64,000 nt of DNA, from positions 134,607,199-134,671,198 of the forward strand of contig CM042139.1 in assembly GCA_023376005.1 (NCBI GenBank), given 5' to 3'. The stretch is from Doryteuthis pealeii. Its lineage: Eukaryota; Mollusca; Cephalopoda; Myopsida; Loliginidae. Below the pieces are notes generated by a model, which saw nothing but the letters and a program-made list of their open reading frames with translations, did no database searches and was not told the origin of the DNA. Of this stretch, positions 1 to 9,335 are shown piece after piece. Position 1 is the stretch's first letter, and each line of letters starts with the position of its first letter. The position numbers and the translations under genes were made by a program.

Positions 1-2
1 CC

Positions 3-383
3 ATCAATAGCGAATATTATATAGCATTAGGGATGCGTTTGAAGGAAGAAATTGCCACAAATGAATAAGGAAAAACTGCTCTTTCCCCAAGACAATACAC
101 CGTGTCACAAATCGATCGCAATGATGGCAAAACTACATGAATTGCACTTCGAATTGCACCCAACCTATTCACCAGATCTGGTCCCCAACGACTACAGGCT
201 GTTTTTGCACCCTAAAAGAATGCTCCAGGGAAAGAGATTTGGCTCCAATGAAGAATTGATATCGGAAACTGAGGCGTATTTGAGATCAAAGACAAATCAT
301 TCTACAAAAAAAAAAAAAAAAAAAAAGGCATCGAATTGTTAGAGAAGCATTGGAATCAGTGTCTCACCCTAGAAGGAGTCTAG
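3..383 (+). pseudogene. Mariner transposase, C-terminal fragment (broken)
   Basis: This is the C-terminal half of a mariner-family DDD transposase, the nuclear enzyme that cuts and pastes the element at TA sites. From position 52 the frame shows the second-aspartate motif QDNTPCHKS, then the PTYSPDLVPNDY block holding the third catalytic aspartate, then LQGKRFGSNEELISETEAYL, all typical of mariner transposases. The preceding part (3-53) continues in another frame, so a small deletion lies near 54-60. A run of 22 A at 305-326 causes a second frameshift; the natural C-terminus (ELLEKHWNQC) resumes at 333 and stops at 381-383. The N-terminal helix-turn-helix part lies outside the window or is lost. 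No intact frame remains, so it is a dead copy. Family assignment is firm; subfamily is not. Confidence 0.9.
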
Positions 384-1083
384 TCGAATTTTGACGAAAA
401 GATGTTTTTATTATTGAGTGATGTGTTATAATGCTGTTATTGTTAATGCTCCGGTATCTTTCACCCGAATTCTCTGTCTGTCTGTCTCTCTATATATACA
501 TATACCTATAATGTATATAGACCTATAATGTATATATCTTTCTACTTCTCTATATATCTTATGATAATGGAGATTCGGTGTCTGTACCGAAACTACATCA
601 CTGCTTACGTCACAACACCCCCAGGTAAGTTTATTAATCAGTTTATATAAATCCTTAATACATAGAATGAAGAACACCTATATATATATATATACACACA
701 CATATATATATATACTGCAACATTGAACGGTCCACATTGTTCATTATAGTTTTAATAAATATATGCCCGGTATTATTGATTTATATATAGTTTGTTTTAT
801 ATTGATATATATTTAAAGTTATCTAACGTATAGAGTATTACGAGAAAATTATTTACAAACAAGAAATAGTCACATAATATTCTTCTACATTAGATTTCTA
901 GATGTTTGTGCATTTAACGGTTTAGGTTGACGCATGTTCGCATTTCATTACGAGTTAACGAGTTATAACTTTAACGACAGTTTCATCAATCATGCTTACC
1001 CCCCTGCTGCTTTTATAGATCCAATGGCTCAGTGTTTAAAAAAAGTAGTTCTGTATTTAAATTAAATATTTTGTAATCAAATT
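384..1083. other. AT-rich stretch with short TA/CA repeats, no gene
   Basis: After the mariner remnant I see only low-complexity sequence: TCTG and TATA runs at 474-560, a TA-CA-TA tract at 680-714 and AT-rich single-copy-looking sequence to 1083. The small open frame on the minus strand at 426-677 has no recognisable protein feature and follows the TATA/TCTG repeats. Confidence 0.6.
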
Positions 1084-1132
1084 TTAATTAATATTAATAA
1101 GATTATAATATAATCTTATAAATATTAATTAA
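1084..1132. repeat. AT-rich palindrome, 24-bp arms
   Basis: The sequence is self-complementary around position 1108 with a single mismatched pair (1096/1120) over 24-bp arms. It is almost pure A+T apart from one G-C pair (1101/1115). It could be the core of a fold-back or miniature element or a cruciform-prone site; no target-site duplication was found. Confidence 0.7.
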
Positions 1133-1386
1133 TAATTAATATCTTATTATACGGTGAAATATATATATATATAAATTAATGATTTTATTTGGTATACTTA
1201 TAAACAAATTGTGCTAAGTGTAAATGATACAACATATGCAAATCTAAGTTAGGACAGTGTAGACGCTGAGTTAACGATGGTTTTTATTTGTTAGTTTCTC
1301 GGCGATAACTCTGTCTCTACAAGTTTTCGACCCTTCGACAAGTGATCGTCGTTTTCTTCTGTTCTTTATTTTAATTAGGATAACTA

Positions 1387-1502
1387 AGATTTACCCAACC
1401 CATCCGCCACAGGGAGGATGTGATATAAATGTTGATTGAACTTGCTATTCAGTAGTAATGAATCTGCGAGACTAGCTCGCTAACCATTACACCACGACAG
1501 GA
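1387..1502 (-). repeat. SINE family S5, copy 1
   Basis: Read on the minus strand it starts with a pol III A-box-like head (GTCGTGGTGTAATGGTTAGC), continues through the shared phrase on a 'gattcattactactgaat' core, and ends with the S5 tail related to GGTTGGGTAAA. Related copies lie at 5150, 29146 and 37305. The unit is tRNA-derived by inference from the head; it is not a functional tRNA. Confidence 0.65.
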
Positions 1503-1915
1503 CGCCCTATCCTGATAAGTCAGTATATCATTTTTTGGAAATCATAATAATAGTATAAAATGAAGAGTATTTTTATTTTAAAAATCAAGACAAAAATCTT
1601 ACCAAAAAAACAACCAAACGAAAGACCAAACAAAGACAAAAATAAAAGCGAACGCACATTTTTATTTCCTTTTCTTTTTGTTTTATTTCACCATTGTTTT
1701 TCTGTGATAATTTTAGAAAGAAAATTTACTGAGATTGTGGTACAGTTGTTTACGTTCATTCATTTTATTCATGGCTAAACTCATTATCACACTGATGGAC
1801 GTCTTTGTCACTTTTACTTCACCGGCCCGTGTCAGCATCCTAATAGAATTTTGACAAATAAGAATTGGGGGCTTAACAAGTAATCAATAGTAAAAAAAAA
1901 AAAAATAGTGAACAA
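1503..1915. other. No recognisable feature
   Basis: AT-rich sequence with A-runs near 1890-1905. The open frame at 1560-1778 has a Lys/Asn-rich start and Phe-rich end typical of AT-rich non-coding DNA and matches nothing I know. Confidence 0.5.
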
Positions 1916-1927
1916 GAATGTTTTTAT

Positions 1928-2045
1928 CAAAAGATATCATCATCATCATCATTTCTTGTCAACAGCACGGGTTCCCCTCACTCACTCTCTCTCTCTATGT
2001 TTCACATACACTTTCTCCCTCTCGCTCACTCTCACTCTCACACAC

Positions 2046-2086
<41 letters not shown>

Positions 2087-2105
2087 TTCTCTATCTATAT
2101 ATTAC
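1928..2105. repeat. Compound microsatellite (ATC, CT, TATC)
   Basis: An ATC run at 1936-1951 is followed by CT-rich sequence at 1980-2045 and about twelve TATC units at 2046-2105. The ATC run is probably the 3' tail of the adjacent minus-strand LINE, since the same family ends in ATG/GAT runs at 15708-15724 and 60838-60890. Confidence 0.85.
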
Positions 2106-2109
2106 GCTA

Positions 2110-2715
2110 TCCATCCTTATCAGCCATTGACAGGTAACGCGTTGCCCAGGACCCGGATAGAGCTGATGAATGTAAGGTTTTGCGTCTCGGTCAACACTAA
2201 TGAGTCCATTTAAAGGAGTCCACAGGAAAACGCTGCTCACGAGTTCGTTCTGTTTCTCCAGCAGTGTTCATATCTTGCGAGGTAAATAGCTATATAGTAC
2301 CTGTTTTGCAGGGTGCCACTTCCAAGATTGTTTCATGCAGCACGCAGCATCATTGTGTAGTTCCCATCTAGCCTTTCATCAAAGCGTTTAGATAAAGTCC
2401 AGGTGGTGTAACCATATAGTAATACTAACCCGGGAACAGACTGAAAAAAAATTCCGTTTTATTCGATCACAGAGATTTGATTTTTATATGATCGATAACC
2501 TGTCAATAGTTGTTCATGTCAGTCCTATGAGTACGTTGAAATCGCCTTTAGTAGATAAGATATTGTTATTGAGGTATAAAAACTGGTCTATACATTTCAG
2601 AGGCTTATCATTTAATGGAGAGACGGTTCTCTTTAGTTTAAAATACATGAACTCTGTTTTATCTGAGATAAGATGGATGGCATATTTCGTGCGTGATCCC
2701 AAAGATATCAACAAA
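2110..2715 (-). pseudogene. RTE-like LINE, 3' part of reverse transcriptase ORF
   Basis: The minus strand encodes the C-terminal part of a non-LTR reverse transcriptase. From 2715 downwards the frame reads SDKTEFMYFKLKR...LKCIDQFLYLNNNILST, which corresponds to the thumb-side motif NADKTE.MCF...L.LVD.F.YLG in this family. Downstream, in shifted frames, come LYGCTTW-like sequence, KRFDERLDGNYTMMLRAA and CWRNRTNS, the characteristic C-terminal segment. The catalytic YADD region would lie upstream and is absent. Several stops and frameshifts make it dead. It is 5'-truncated, as is usual for LINEs, and its 3' end abuts the ATC run at 1936-1951. Confidence 0.8.
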
Positions 2716-2744
2716 TGCCGAAAGTACCAAATTTCTTATGAGTA

Positions 2745-3130
2745 TAGGGGTACATTGACTTACGATTTTAATTCGTTCCGTTCATAACTCAACTTCCTCG
2801 TATTTCAAATCAATTATCCACATTAATATAAACAGACATGCCATTAATCCGTTCCAGCCTCCCCCTCAACAAAAACACCCGAATTTTTCTTAAGTTACTT
2901 TAGAAAAATAGCACAGTATTGTATAAAAACATAATAAAATAGAATGTAATGAATTATGTGCTATGATATGTTATAATATTTTCCTTTGGCGTAATAAATT
3001 TCGAAAGTTAAATATTTTTAGTGAAGTTATTAACATAAGCGTATGTGAAGCTTGCTCGTACTTCAAAGTAAAAAATCCACCTAGTGACAGCTCGTAACTC
3101 GGAAAACTCGTAAGTCTGGACACTCGTATG
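2745..3130 (-). repeat. Unclassified repeat K, copy 1
   Basis: The minus strand of this stretch aligns over about 380 bp with the plus strand of 49675-50070. Shared blocks include ACTTACGAGTTTTCYGAGTTA, GAGCTGTCACT, TTTATTACGCCAAAG and CAATTCATTACATT. No open frame is conserved, so it is a non-coding interspersed repeat of unknown class. Confidence 0.75.
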
Positions 3131-3320
3131 ACATGGTTCAACTATATACGAAATTTGGCAGACCTGGTTGAAAGTAGCATCCGATGAAAAATGTATGAGT
3201 GGATATATAGTTTCCTCAGACAGAGGATGAAATAAGCGTATTCTAAGCTCCGTCGACAGAGTAGTTATCAACGTGACTGCCGTTATTTCCCGACAAAATA
3301 GTAAAAGATTACATGGAAAT

Positions 3321-3760
3321 TGGAGTGTAAGATTGAGATTGGAGGGCATACAAAGAATATTGACAAAAATAATGAAAAAAGTAAAAGATTATAGTTTCAG
3401 GGAGAGATTAGAGAAATTAGAACTAAATACTTTACTAGAAAAAAGAATGTGAGGTGATCTTATTGAAATTTTCAAAATGATAAATGGAATTACTAATTAT
3501 GGTAGATATTTTTAAAATATTTCTTCTCGGACTGGTAATTTACTGTCAAGGCAGGTTTCAAAAAATAAGTCTATTAACCAATGGGATATTTTTTTGTTAA
3601 TAGAGTAATATGTTTTGGAAACAAATTGCCTAATCAGATCAAAAACAGCATTAGCGTAAAAAATCTAAGATTAATTAAGATGTTTTCAGAAAAAAAGAAT
3701 CGAAATAATAATAAGGGAATTTTTGGGAACTATTCGATGAATCACTAGACAGAATATAAT
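3321..3760 (+). pseudogene. CR1/jockey-like LINE, C-terminal remnant
   Basis: Translated pieces spell the C-terminal region that follows the reverse transcriptase in CR1/jockey-type LINEs: RLEKLELNTLLEKRM, stop, GDLIEIFKMINGITNYGRYF (3412-3513), then SSRTGNLLSRQVSKNKS and FGNKLPNQIKNSISVKNL. The family pattern is a tyrosine-based 'RR.RGD.I..YK.ING', a later N..WN.LP and a final 'S.N.FK'. Here the Arg before GDL is a stop codon (tga) and at least two frameshifts occur. Only the tail survives; no catalytic motif is present. It differs from the RTE-like family found elsewhere in the window. Confidence 0.75.
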
Positions 3761-5144
3761 ATATCTATAGATATTGTATTAATATCTTATATGTTCTGTG
3801 CAAAGATACTCTTATCCTTTCAAAAAATCTTTTAATAGGTTGTTTGTGGTGAGAAGATAGAAAGAAAGGGAGAGATACAATGGGTAAAGTAAATGGCATT
3901 AAGTTCGCAATTCAATTAGCTGTCTGCAAAGTCACTCAATGCAAATTTCGTGACGTTACAAAGTTAAAAATGTAAACATATTTCTAATGACGAAGAATTG
4001 TAGAAAATTCATAAGATATGTAAATTCATAAGATGTATTTGAAGAGGAGAGTTACATGGTGGATTCAGTCAGAAAGTTAGAATGGAGACTGAAGTCACCT
4101 TGCACAAGGAGGGTAGGTCGATTTTAAAATTTTTTGAATATCAAAAAGATTCACCCAGGAAATGTTGGGTTTTGGTATGATCAATATTGACACCAAAAAG
4201 TAGATTGCTAACCTGCAACAATGTTTGAGCATTTAGTTTTAAAAATCATCTAATATTAAACCTCCCAAAATACATTTAGATATAAGATTGCTCAAAAATC
4301 TTATTATTTCAATCCAGAAAAGATTATCAATGTATTCTACTCCAATAGAATTAATAAGATATATCAAAAGTAGCATTGAATTGAAATTATACTACCCCAA
4401 TAGTTCAGATAAGTTCCGTTTAACCCATTAATTGAGATACGTCAGTAAAATATTGTAAAACAGTTATTTTTTGTTATCAATAGGACAAAAGCAAACAAGT
4501 ATGAACTCTGCTGGGAAAAAATTAAGGGATGATAATTTTAATATAAGCTACCATAACACTTCTCTAAAAAAACTACTGGTTACCAATAGTGAGTCTTTTA
4601 CATTTCCATTTTATATGATAATTGTAAGCCACAAAGTTCAGTAATGTTGTGAGAATAATAACAATTTTTATCATGATTTCATATTAAACTTTTTTATGTA
4701 AGAGACTTTCGAAACAATTAATTAGGTAAATGGAGCTTAAAGTTGAAAATAGACCTACCATTAGGAGGTACCAAGGGACGGGGTGGAGAGAAATGAATCT
4801 CTCATGCAACAGAAGAAAAATGTCTTAGAATCAAATCATCTCGACAAAGACTTTAAAGAGAAACAAGTAATCGAATCATTTCGAGCTTGCAAAGAGAATC
4901 GTTGTGTTCAGTTTTTTATTTATTTTTCTTCCATAAAAGATGATCATGCCACAATAAAAAAAGCTATCTATCCTCCCCTGGGACCGACGATTTGGCAGAT
5001 TTAAAAGAAATGCAGAAAAAGACCACCCCGCTATATAAAAAAAGAAAAAACAAAACAAAACAAAAGCAAAACAAAACAAAATGTTTTTATTTCACTACTA
5101 AAGATAAGTAGACGTCTTAAAAAACATTTAAATTGGGCTTTTTC
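3761..5144. other. No recognisable feature
   Basis: About 1.4 kb of AT-rich sequence without a recognisable repeat. The small frames at 4783-5004 (+) and 4876-5079 (-) overlap on opposite strands around an A-rich stretch (5038-5080) and show no domain, signal or conserved motif. Confidence 0.5.
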
Positions 5145-5149
5145 TCTCC

Positions 5150-5260
5150 CTTACATGGTGTAATGGTTATTTTTGGATTCTCGCTGTATGCCCCATACTT
5201 GCAACTTTGTGTCACATCCTACGCGTGACGAACGGGTTTGAAAAGAGTGTCTTATTGGGA
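5150..5260 (+). repeat. SINE family S5, copy 2 (plus partial second copy to 5352)
   Basis: ATGGTGTAATGGTTA (A-box-like) is followed by the S5 phrase on TATGCCCCATACTTGCAA, TTGTGTCACATCCTACG and GACGAACGGGTTTG. A second partial unit, GATCCTCGCTGGATTCCCCA with CATACTTGCAATCTTGTT, sits at 5310-5347, so two S5 pieces lie head to tail. Confidence 0.7.
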
Positions 5261-5354
5261 TGTAATGTTGAACAAGTTAGTCTCGTCGATTTTACTGAAT
5301 AAGGAATTTGATCCTCGCTGGATTCCCCATACTTGCAATCTTGTTCTACGCGTA

Positions 5355-5418
5355 CTTTGTGCGCGATTCGAATGTCCGCCTGTCAGCCTGACAGGTAGGG
5401 TTCGAATTGCGCACAAAG
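5355..5418. repeat. Palindrome across the HS2 tRNA-like head
   Basis: Arms 5355-5372 and 5401-5418 are inverted copies of each other with one mismatch, and inside them CCTGTCAG and CTGACAGG pair around a single C. The right arm is genuine HS2 head sequence with a B-box-like GGTTCGAATTG; the left arm replaces the expected A-box side, so it looks like a template-switch duplication. Confidence 0.7.
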
Positions 5419-5591
5419 CACTGCCCTGTCTATAGCTCTGCTGATGAGGCCTAATGGGCTGAAATGTACATACAGAGATTGATTTTTTCTCGAGTTGTTT
5501 ACGCTTTACATTTAAACCGATATGCACACCTAATTCATTTAATTATAATTAATTAGAAAATTAGGTATGACTTTAATTAAGCACATAATCT

Positions 5592-5600
<9 letters not shown>
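5375..5600 (+). mobile_element. SINE family HS2 with hammerhead ribozyme, copy 1
   Basis: The unit has the second half of a tRNA-like head (B-box-like GGTTCGAATTG at 5399-5409), a hammerhead fold at 5436-5477, and a tail that contains TTTACGCTTTACATTTAAA, then the inverted AATTAATT-rich block and TTAGGTATGACTTTAATTAA. The same order occurs on the minus strand at 25258-25560, which defines the family. The A-box half is missing here and replaced by a palindrome, so this copy is probably not transcribed by pol III on its own. The tail runs into a TA tract at 5595-5632. Confidence 0.75.
5436..5477 (+). ncRNA. Type I hammerhead ribozyme motif (HS2 copy 1)
   Basis: All conserved hammerhead parts are in order. 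Stem I 5' strand is 5436-5440 (CTCTG) and pairs perfectly with 5473-5477 (CAGAG). Core CTGATGA is 5441-5447. Stem II is 5448-5451 with 5457-5460 (closing G-U wobble, then three G-C pairs), loop TAATG. GAA is 5461-5463. Stem III is very short: 5464-5465 with 5470-5471, loop GTAC. The cleavage-site base H17 is A5472, after U5471. Predicted cleavage is between 5472 and 5473. The known family needs CUGANGA, GAA and UH in exactly this layout; short stem III is typical of PLE and retrozyme hammerheads, which may act better as dimers. Activity is inference. Confidence 0.75.

Positions 5601-5632
<32 letters not shown>
5595..5632. repeat. TA microsatellite
   Basis: About 19 TA units directly after the HS2 tail. 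Confidence 0.95.
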
Positions 5633-5633
<1 letters not shown>

Positions 5634-5984
5634 TCCTGGTCTAAATCTCAAAACCAAATTAAAAAGGGGTACGAATGTAAGATACTTTTAATTTAATCGA
5701 GATATATTGGCGAAACATTTACATTTAATTAGAAAATGTAGTTTATCAACAAACAAGTGAAAATTCTAAGCTATTAATTAATTAATTTAAAGAAGGCTGA
5801 AAAAGTATTTTTTGGTTGCATGGCCCTCTCCGATTAATTAGCTGGTCCCGTCAAGACCTAACAAGTATATGATTGTCCGAACCCTATTGTTCGTATGGCA
5901 AACTCCCAGCTCTTTTTATCATAGACGTGCTAAAAAGCGTTGACTTGGGATCTTAGTATCCTGAATATGGCATTAAACTGCATC
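5633..5984. other. No recognisable feature
   Basis: AT-rich sequence with a TTAATTAATTAATTTAA run near 5774; no gene or clear repeat. Confidence 0.5.
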
Positions 5985-6262
5985 TCGTGGTGAAGTTCCA
6001 ATTTTGGAACTCTGGGGCGTGTGGAGTACCTCTTCACCGCCATTATTCCCAGGCTCACTCTGACTAGGAGTGGTACCCCTATTAGGGTCCCATCTATGAG
6101 TTAAATAGAAATACGAGTGTAAAAATTGTTAAAAAATGAATTTCGAAAAAAAAATTGAATACCCATCAAAAATGAATAAAAAAAACTGTCTTTGGCATAA
6201 AATAACCTAATAATGGTTGATCTGCCGTAAAATCCAACCAACCAACCAGCCACCAACCAACC
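5985..6262 (+). repeat. Unclassified repeat R, copy 1
   Basis: Contains the R blocks CACCGCCATTATTCCC, GGAGTGGTACC-like, TAGGGTCCCATCTATGAG with TTAAATAGA, and the 3' block GGCATAAAATAACC..GGTTGATCTGCCGTAAAA, ending in an ACCAACCA-rich tail (6236-6280). Closest relative is 16075-16485. R copies differ in their 5' halves but share this 3' end, which suggests a short interspersed element with a conserved 3' recognition end. Confidence 0.7.
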
Positions 6263-8430
6263 AACTAACCAGCCAAAACAACCGATTCTTCTCGCCTTAA
6301 AAATATAAACTCTTCCCTAACCCTGATTATGAGAATAATTTATGTTTTGCCGACTGTTACTTTCTAGTATATTTCTTCTACTACTTTTCTTCTACCCCCC
6401 CCCTTTTTGTAAAAAAATGTAATAACTGTAGATGAATTGTAGATAACTGTGAAAAGTTACTACAATTTTTCTGGATGACGTAGGAAAGGATAACTCTCGT
6501 TCTCTGATTGCTCGATGGATGCCAACAGGCGGAGAGTGAGAGAAAGAGAAAGAGTAATTAATTGACTGAGTTTTGGGAAAGAACAGATAAAAGATGAGTG
6601 TCTGTTCTCCAAGGCATTTTTACTTGGGATAAAATGAACTCAGGAAAGAAGAAAGTTTTGTGTTTGTAATTAAAAACTATCAACAACCCAAGACCAGATA
6701 ACCCAAAATATTCCAAAGTAATTTCCAATTGTCATTAAACTAAGAAATCTAGCCTAACCATATCTTTACTTTAATTAATTTAAAGTTTTCTTTTACATTT
6801 ACATTTTGCTTGGAATGAAAGCTGCAGCATCTGACTCTTGTATCTTTTGTTCTCTCCCTTCTCATTTATCGGGCAAGTATATTGGGCGTTTCTTTTGCCA
6901 ATTCCTTTTCTTATACAAGAATCACTTTGACAAGTTTGATATGCCATAACACACATTTTATATCTACATATTTTTCACTTTAAAGCTCCCTATTAAAAAT
7001 TATTTGAAAAAAAAAATGAAAATGAAAAAGTATGTTCTTTTAATTTATTTTTTGATAACCTATTTTTAAAAAATTAACCATCGCTTTATTAACTTTGAAA
7101 TTATTCTCATAAACTAGCAATTCTAATATTATCGTAAATCTAAACAACCTGCTAAAACGTTTACTAATTTTTTATTTATCAAAGATAAGATTAATATTCT
7201 TTCCTTTAAAAGTGACCCATTTCACAAACCAAATCTTGTTTTTTTCATTTACGTCTCTTTTTTTTTTTATTGCAAGGCGATATTCTATTCATATTTATTC
7301 TTTGCATATGCTATCCTGACAATATTATGGAATATTTTCGTATTTTATTGAGCAGTAGATAAACAATAAACTAATAACAATTGAAATAAAACAAAGATGA
7401 CTGCCTGGGCAAAGTAAGTAATTTTTACAAATCATTTATGTCATCTAAAGGACCAGGGAAAGAGCAATAATTACATGAAGAGTCAATGCACATGTGTACA
7501 TTGGAGTACTAGATTTATTTTTCATTTTAACTATAGAAAATTGGATTGGTGTATAGGAAATAATTTCTCAGGACTATCATTTTCACTCCAAACATGGCAC
7601 ACATTTAGATCCAAAATTCAATTACTATCTCATGGCTATATAACACATCACTCAATAAGTTAGAAGATTAAGGAACGGGAGTATTAATATATGAATTACC
7701 CGAGATTGTTGATATGATTACCATTATAATTTACTAGTCATTACGTGGATTTTAGATAATTTCTAACTGATAAAAAAAAAGAAAAAAGCCTAACAAGATT
7801 TGATTTGTGCAACTAACTAGTCGAACCAATTATTAGTTTATTTTGCTTTAAAAAAAAACTGCATTTATTGCATGGCCGTTATATATACAGTATATAATCG
7901 TGTAACGAAATACTTTTTAGGACCAATTTATCATCTAAGAAGCAAGGGGTCGATCATTACACGAGATATTTTTAACTTCGAACCTTATTTTGTTTCAAAC
8001 CCTAATCCTAACTATAACCCCGACAGCCTATACCTAAATAAAGACAATTTATTCTCATGGTCTGTACAAGGACTTTCAATTTTCTTTTCATTTCTGACAA
8101 AAAATTTGATACATGAGGTGATTTAATTTTCCTGCGATTTTGTAAATTTGTAGCCCCCTGTACATTTCGTAATTACGTAATTCAGCGGGATCATTGCTAT
8201 TAAAAATATCAGCTGTTGATTCCCACCTCTACTAGGGTTTGTCCTCCTGCTACTAATTCTGCTTTCCATGTTTTCCATGGATTTCGTAATGAAATTTAGA
8301 GCTTTGTCGTATGTCATAGAAATTTTCAAACATACGATTTTCAAAGTTTGCGGAACCATATTATAGGCCTTTCTGTGGTCAATTACTAAATTTTCAGCCC
8401 TGTTTTACCCCCCGCTTGAAAATGGTCTGA
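6263..8430. other. No recognisable feature (2.2 kb)
   Basis: Apart from homopolymer runs (for example C-run at 6397-6403, T-run at 7257-7268) I see no repeat family or coding signal. Frames at 7475-7663, 7872-8126 and 8123-8359 have no motif and compositions typical of AT-rich non-coding DNA. Confidence 0.5.
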
Positions 8431-8440
8431 TCTATATATA

Positions 8441-8504
8441 ATGATGATGATGATGATGATGATGATGATCATCATCATCATTATTATTGTTGTTATAGTT
8501 GTTG

Positions 8505-8545
<41 letters not shown>

Positions 8546-8547
8546 GA
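8441..8547. repeat. Compound microsatellite (ATG, ATC, ATT)
   Basis: ATG units at 8441-8469 turn into ATC at 8469-8482 and, after a GTT-rich patch, ATT at 8508-8545. The ATG/ATC junction is itself a small inverted repeat. The GC-richer segment that follows (8548-8735, with CACGGGGAGGACGAACG and AAACGGTCGCGAATCGCC) is unassigned and may belong to a LINE or SINE whose tail was the ATG run. Confidence 0.85.
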
Positions 8548-8865
8548 TATCACGGGGAGGACGAACGAGGAATAGCCGGCAAACGGTCGCGAATCGCCTA
8601 TCTTTGTTGTTGTCATGGGCTTACGCAGCAGCAACTCCTATGCAAATGAGCATCTCTTGCGCCAATCAGCTGTCGCCAATATTTCTACATAAAGCAGACG
8701 CTTCTAGTTCTGTGTACATGGTTTAAGCTAGCAGTTCTGTACGGCCATTATTGTTATAAAATAGAACTATTCTATCATGAAGAGTAATATTTTTTTGAGT
8801 CATTAAAATATAACTGAAGATTATCATTGAAAACACAATTGGAGTCGCACAAAGAAATTTCCCAA

Positions 8866-8908
8866 GTATATATATATATATATATCTATATATATATATA
8901 TCTATCTA

Positions 8909-8950
<42 letters not shown>
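8866..8950. repeat. TA/TATC microsatellite
   Basis: About 85 bp of TA interrupted by TATC at 8885 and 8901-8910. Confidence 0.95.
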
Positions 8951-8955
<5 letters not shown>

Positions 8956-9100
8956 CCAACTCCTTGTTGGGCAAGTGGGTAAGACCCCGGACTGATGAAA
9001 AATCAGTCGAGTTTCTATCGAGGGCGAAGTTAGCCTGCTATGTCTAGTCACACTGAGGAGACGTGATACGTCGAAACACGGTGTATGTGGATGACACAAT
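8951..9100 (+). mobile_element. SINE family HS1 with hammerhead ribozyme, copy 1
   Basis: A tRNA-like head (A-box-like TGGGCAAGTGGGTAAGACC at 8967-8985, B-box-like GAGTTTCTATC at 9009-9019) is followed by GCTATGTCTAGTCACA and a complete hammerhead fold at 9042-9095. The unit ends GGATGACACAATATATA and runs straight into TA. Other HS1 copies are at 32223-32500 (-), 55749-55850 (-) and 58034-58545 (-, tandem). HS1 and HS2 have different heads and tails, so they acquired or kept the ribozyme in different sequence contexts. Confidence 0.75.
9042..9095 (+). ncRNA. Type I hammerhead ribozyme motif (HS1 copy 1)
   Basis: Stem I: 9048-9052 (TCACA) pairs with 9086-9090 (TGTGG) next to the core, and 9042-9044 (GTC) pairs with 9093-9095 (GAC) beyond an internal loop. 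Core CTGAGGA is 9053-9059; position 7 is G, allowed because that position is variable. Stem II is 9060-9064 with 9068-9072 (GACGT/ACGTC, five perfect pairs), loop GAT. GAA is 9073-9075. Stem III is 9076-9078 with 9082-9084 (ACA/TGT), loop CGG. H17 is A9085, giving a GUA-type cleavage triplet; predicted cut between 9085 and 9086. No invariant base is missing. Function in vivo is inferred. Confidence 0.8.
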
Positions 9101-9222
9101 ATATATATACATATATATATATGTGTGTGTGTGTGTGTGTCTATAGATGTGAATTTCACTCTGTCTCTCTCTCTCTCTCTGTGATTCAATTTGTCTGTAT
9201 GTCTGTTTGTCTGTCTGTACAA
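9101..9222. repeat. Compound microsatellite (TA, GT, TC, TCTG)
   Basis: TA at 9099-9120, GT at 9121-9140, TC at 9162-9180 and TCTG/TGTC at 9192-9219. The overlapping open frames on both strands are translations of these repeats. Confidence 0.9.
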
Positions 9223-9335
9223 CGACCGTGCGCACATTCTTTCATGATGGAACATTGTCAGAGACCAGCAAAGACCAAAGTTCAATAAAATCCACGCCCT
9301 ATTTCTGTCTGAGAGGAGATTAAAAATACTTTTAC
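9223..9335 (-). repeat. Unclassified repeat M, copy 1
   Basis: On the minus strand this matches 11290-11440 (+). Both read, in protein, an N-terminal Asp/Arg-Asn segment followed by W-I-L/S-LN-x-GLCW and an R-MCA/CAL block (for example AWILLNFGLCWS here, VWISLNSGLCWY there). Both copies sit next to a TA-rich tract. It could be part of a coding transposon or an untranslated repeat that happens to be open; I do not recognise it. Confidence 0.6.
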
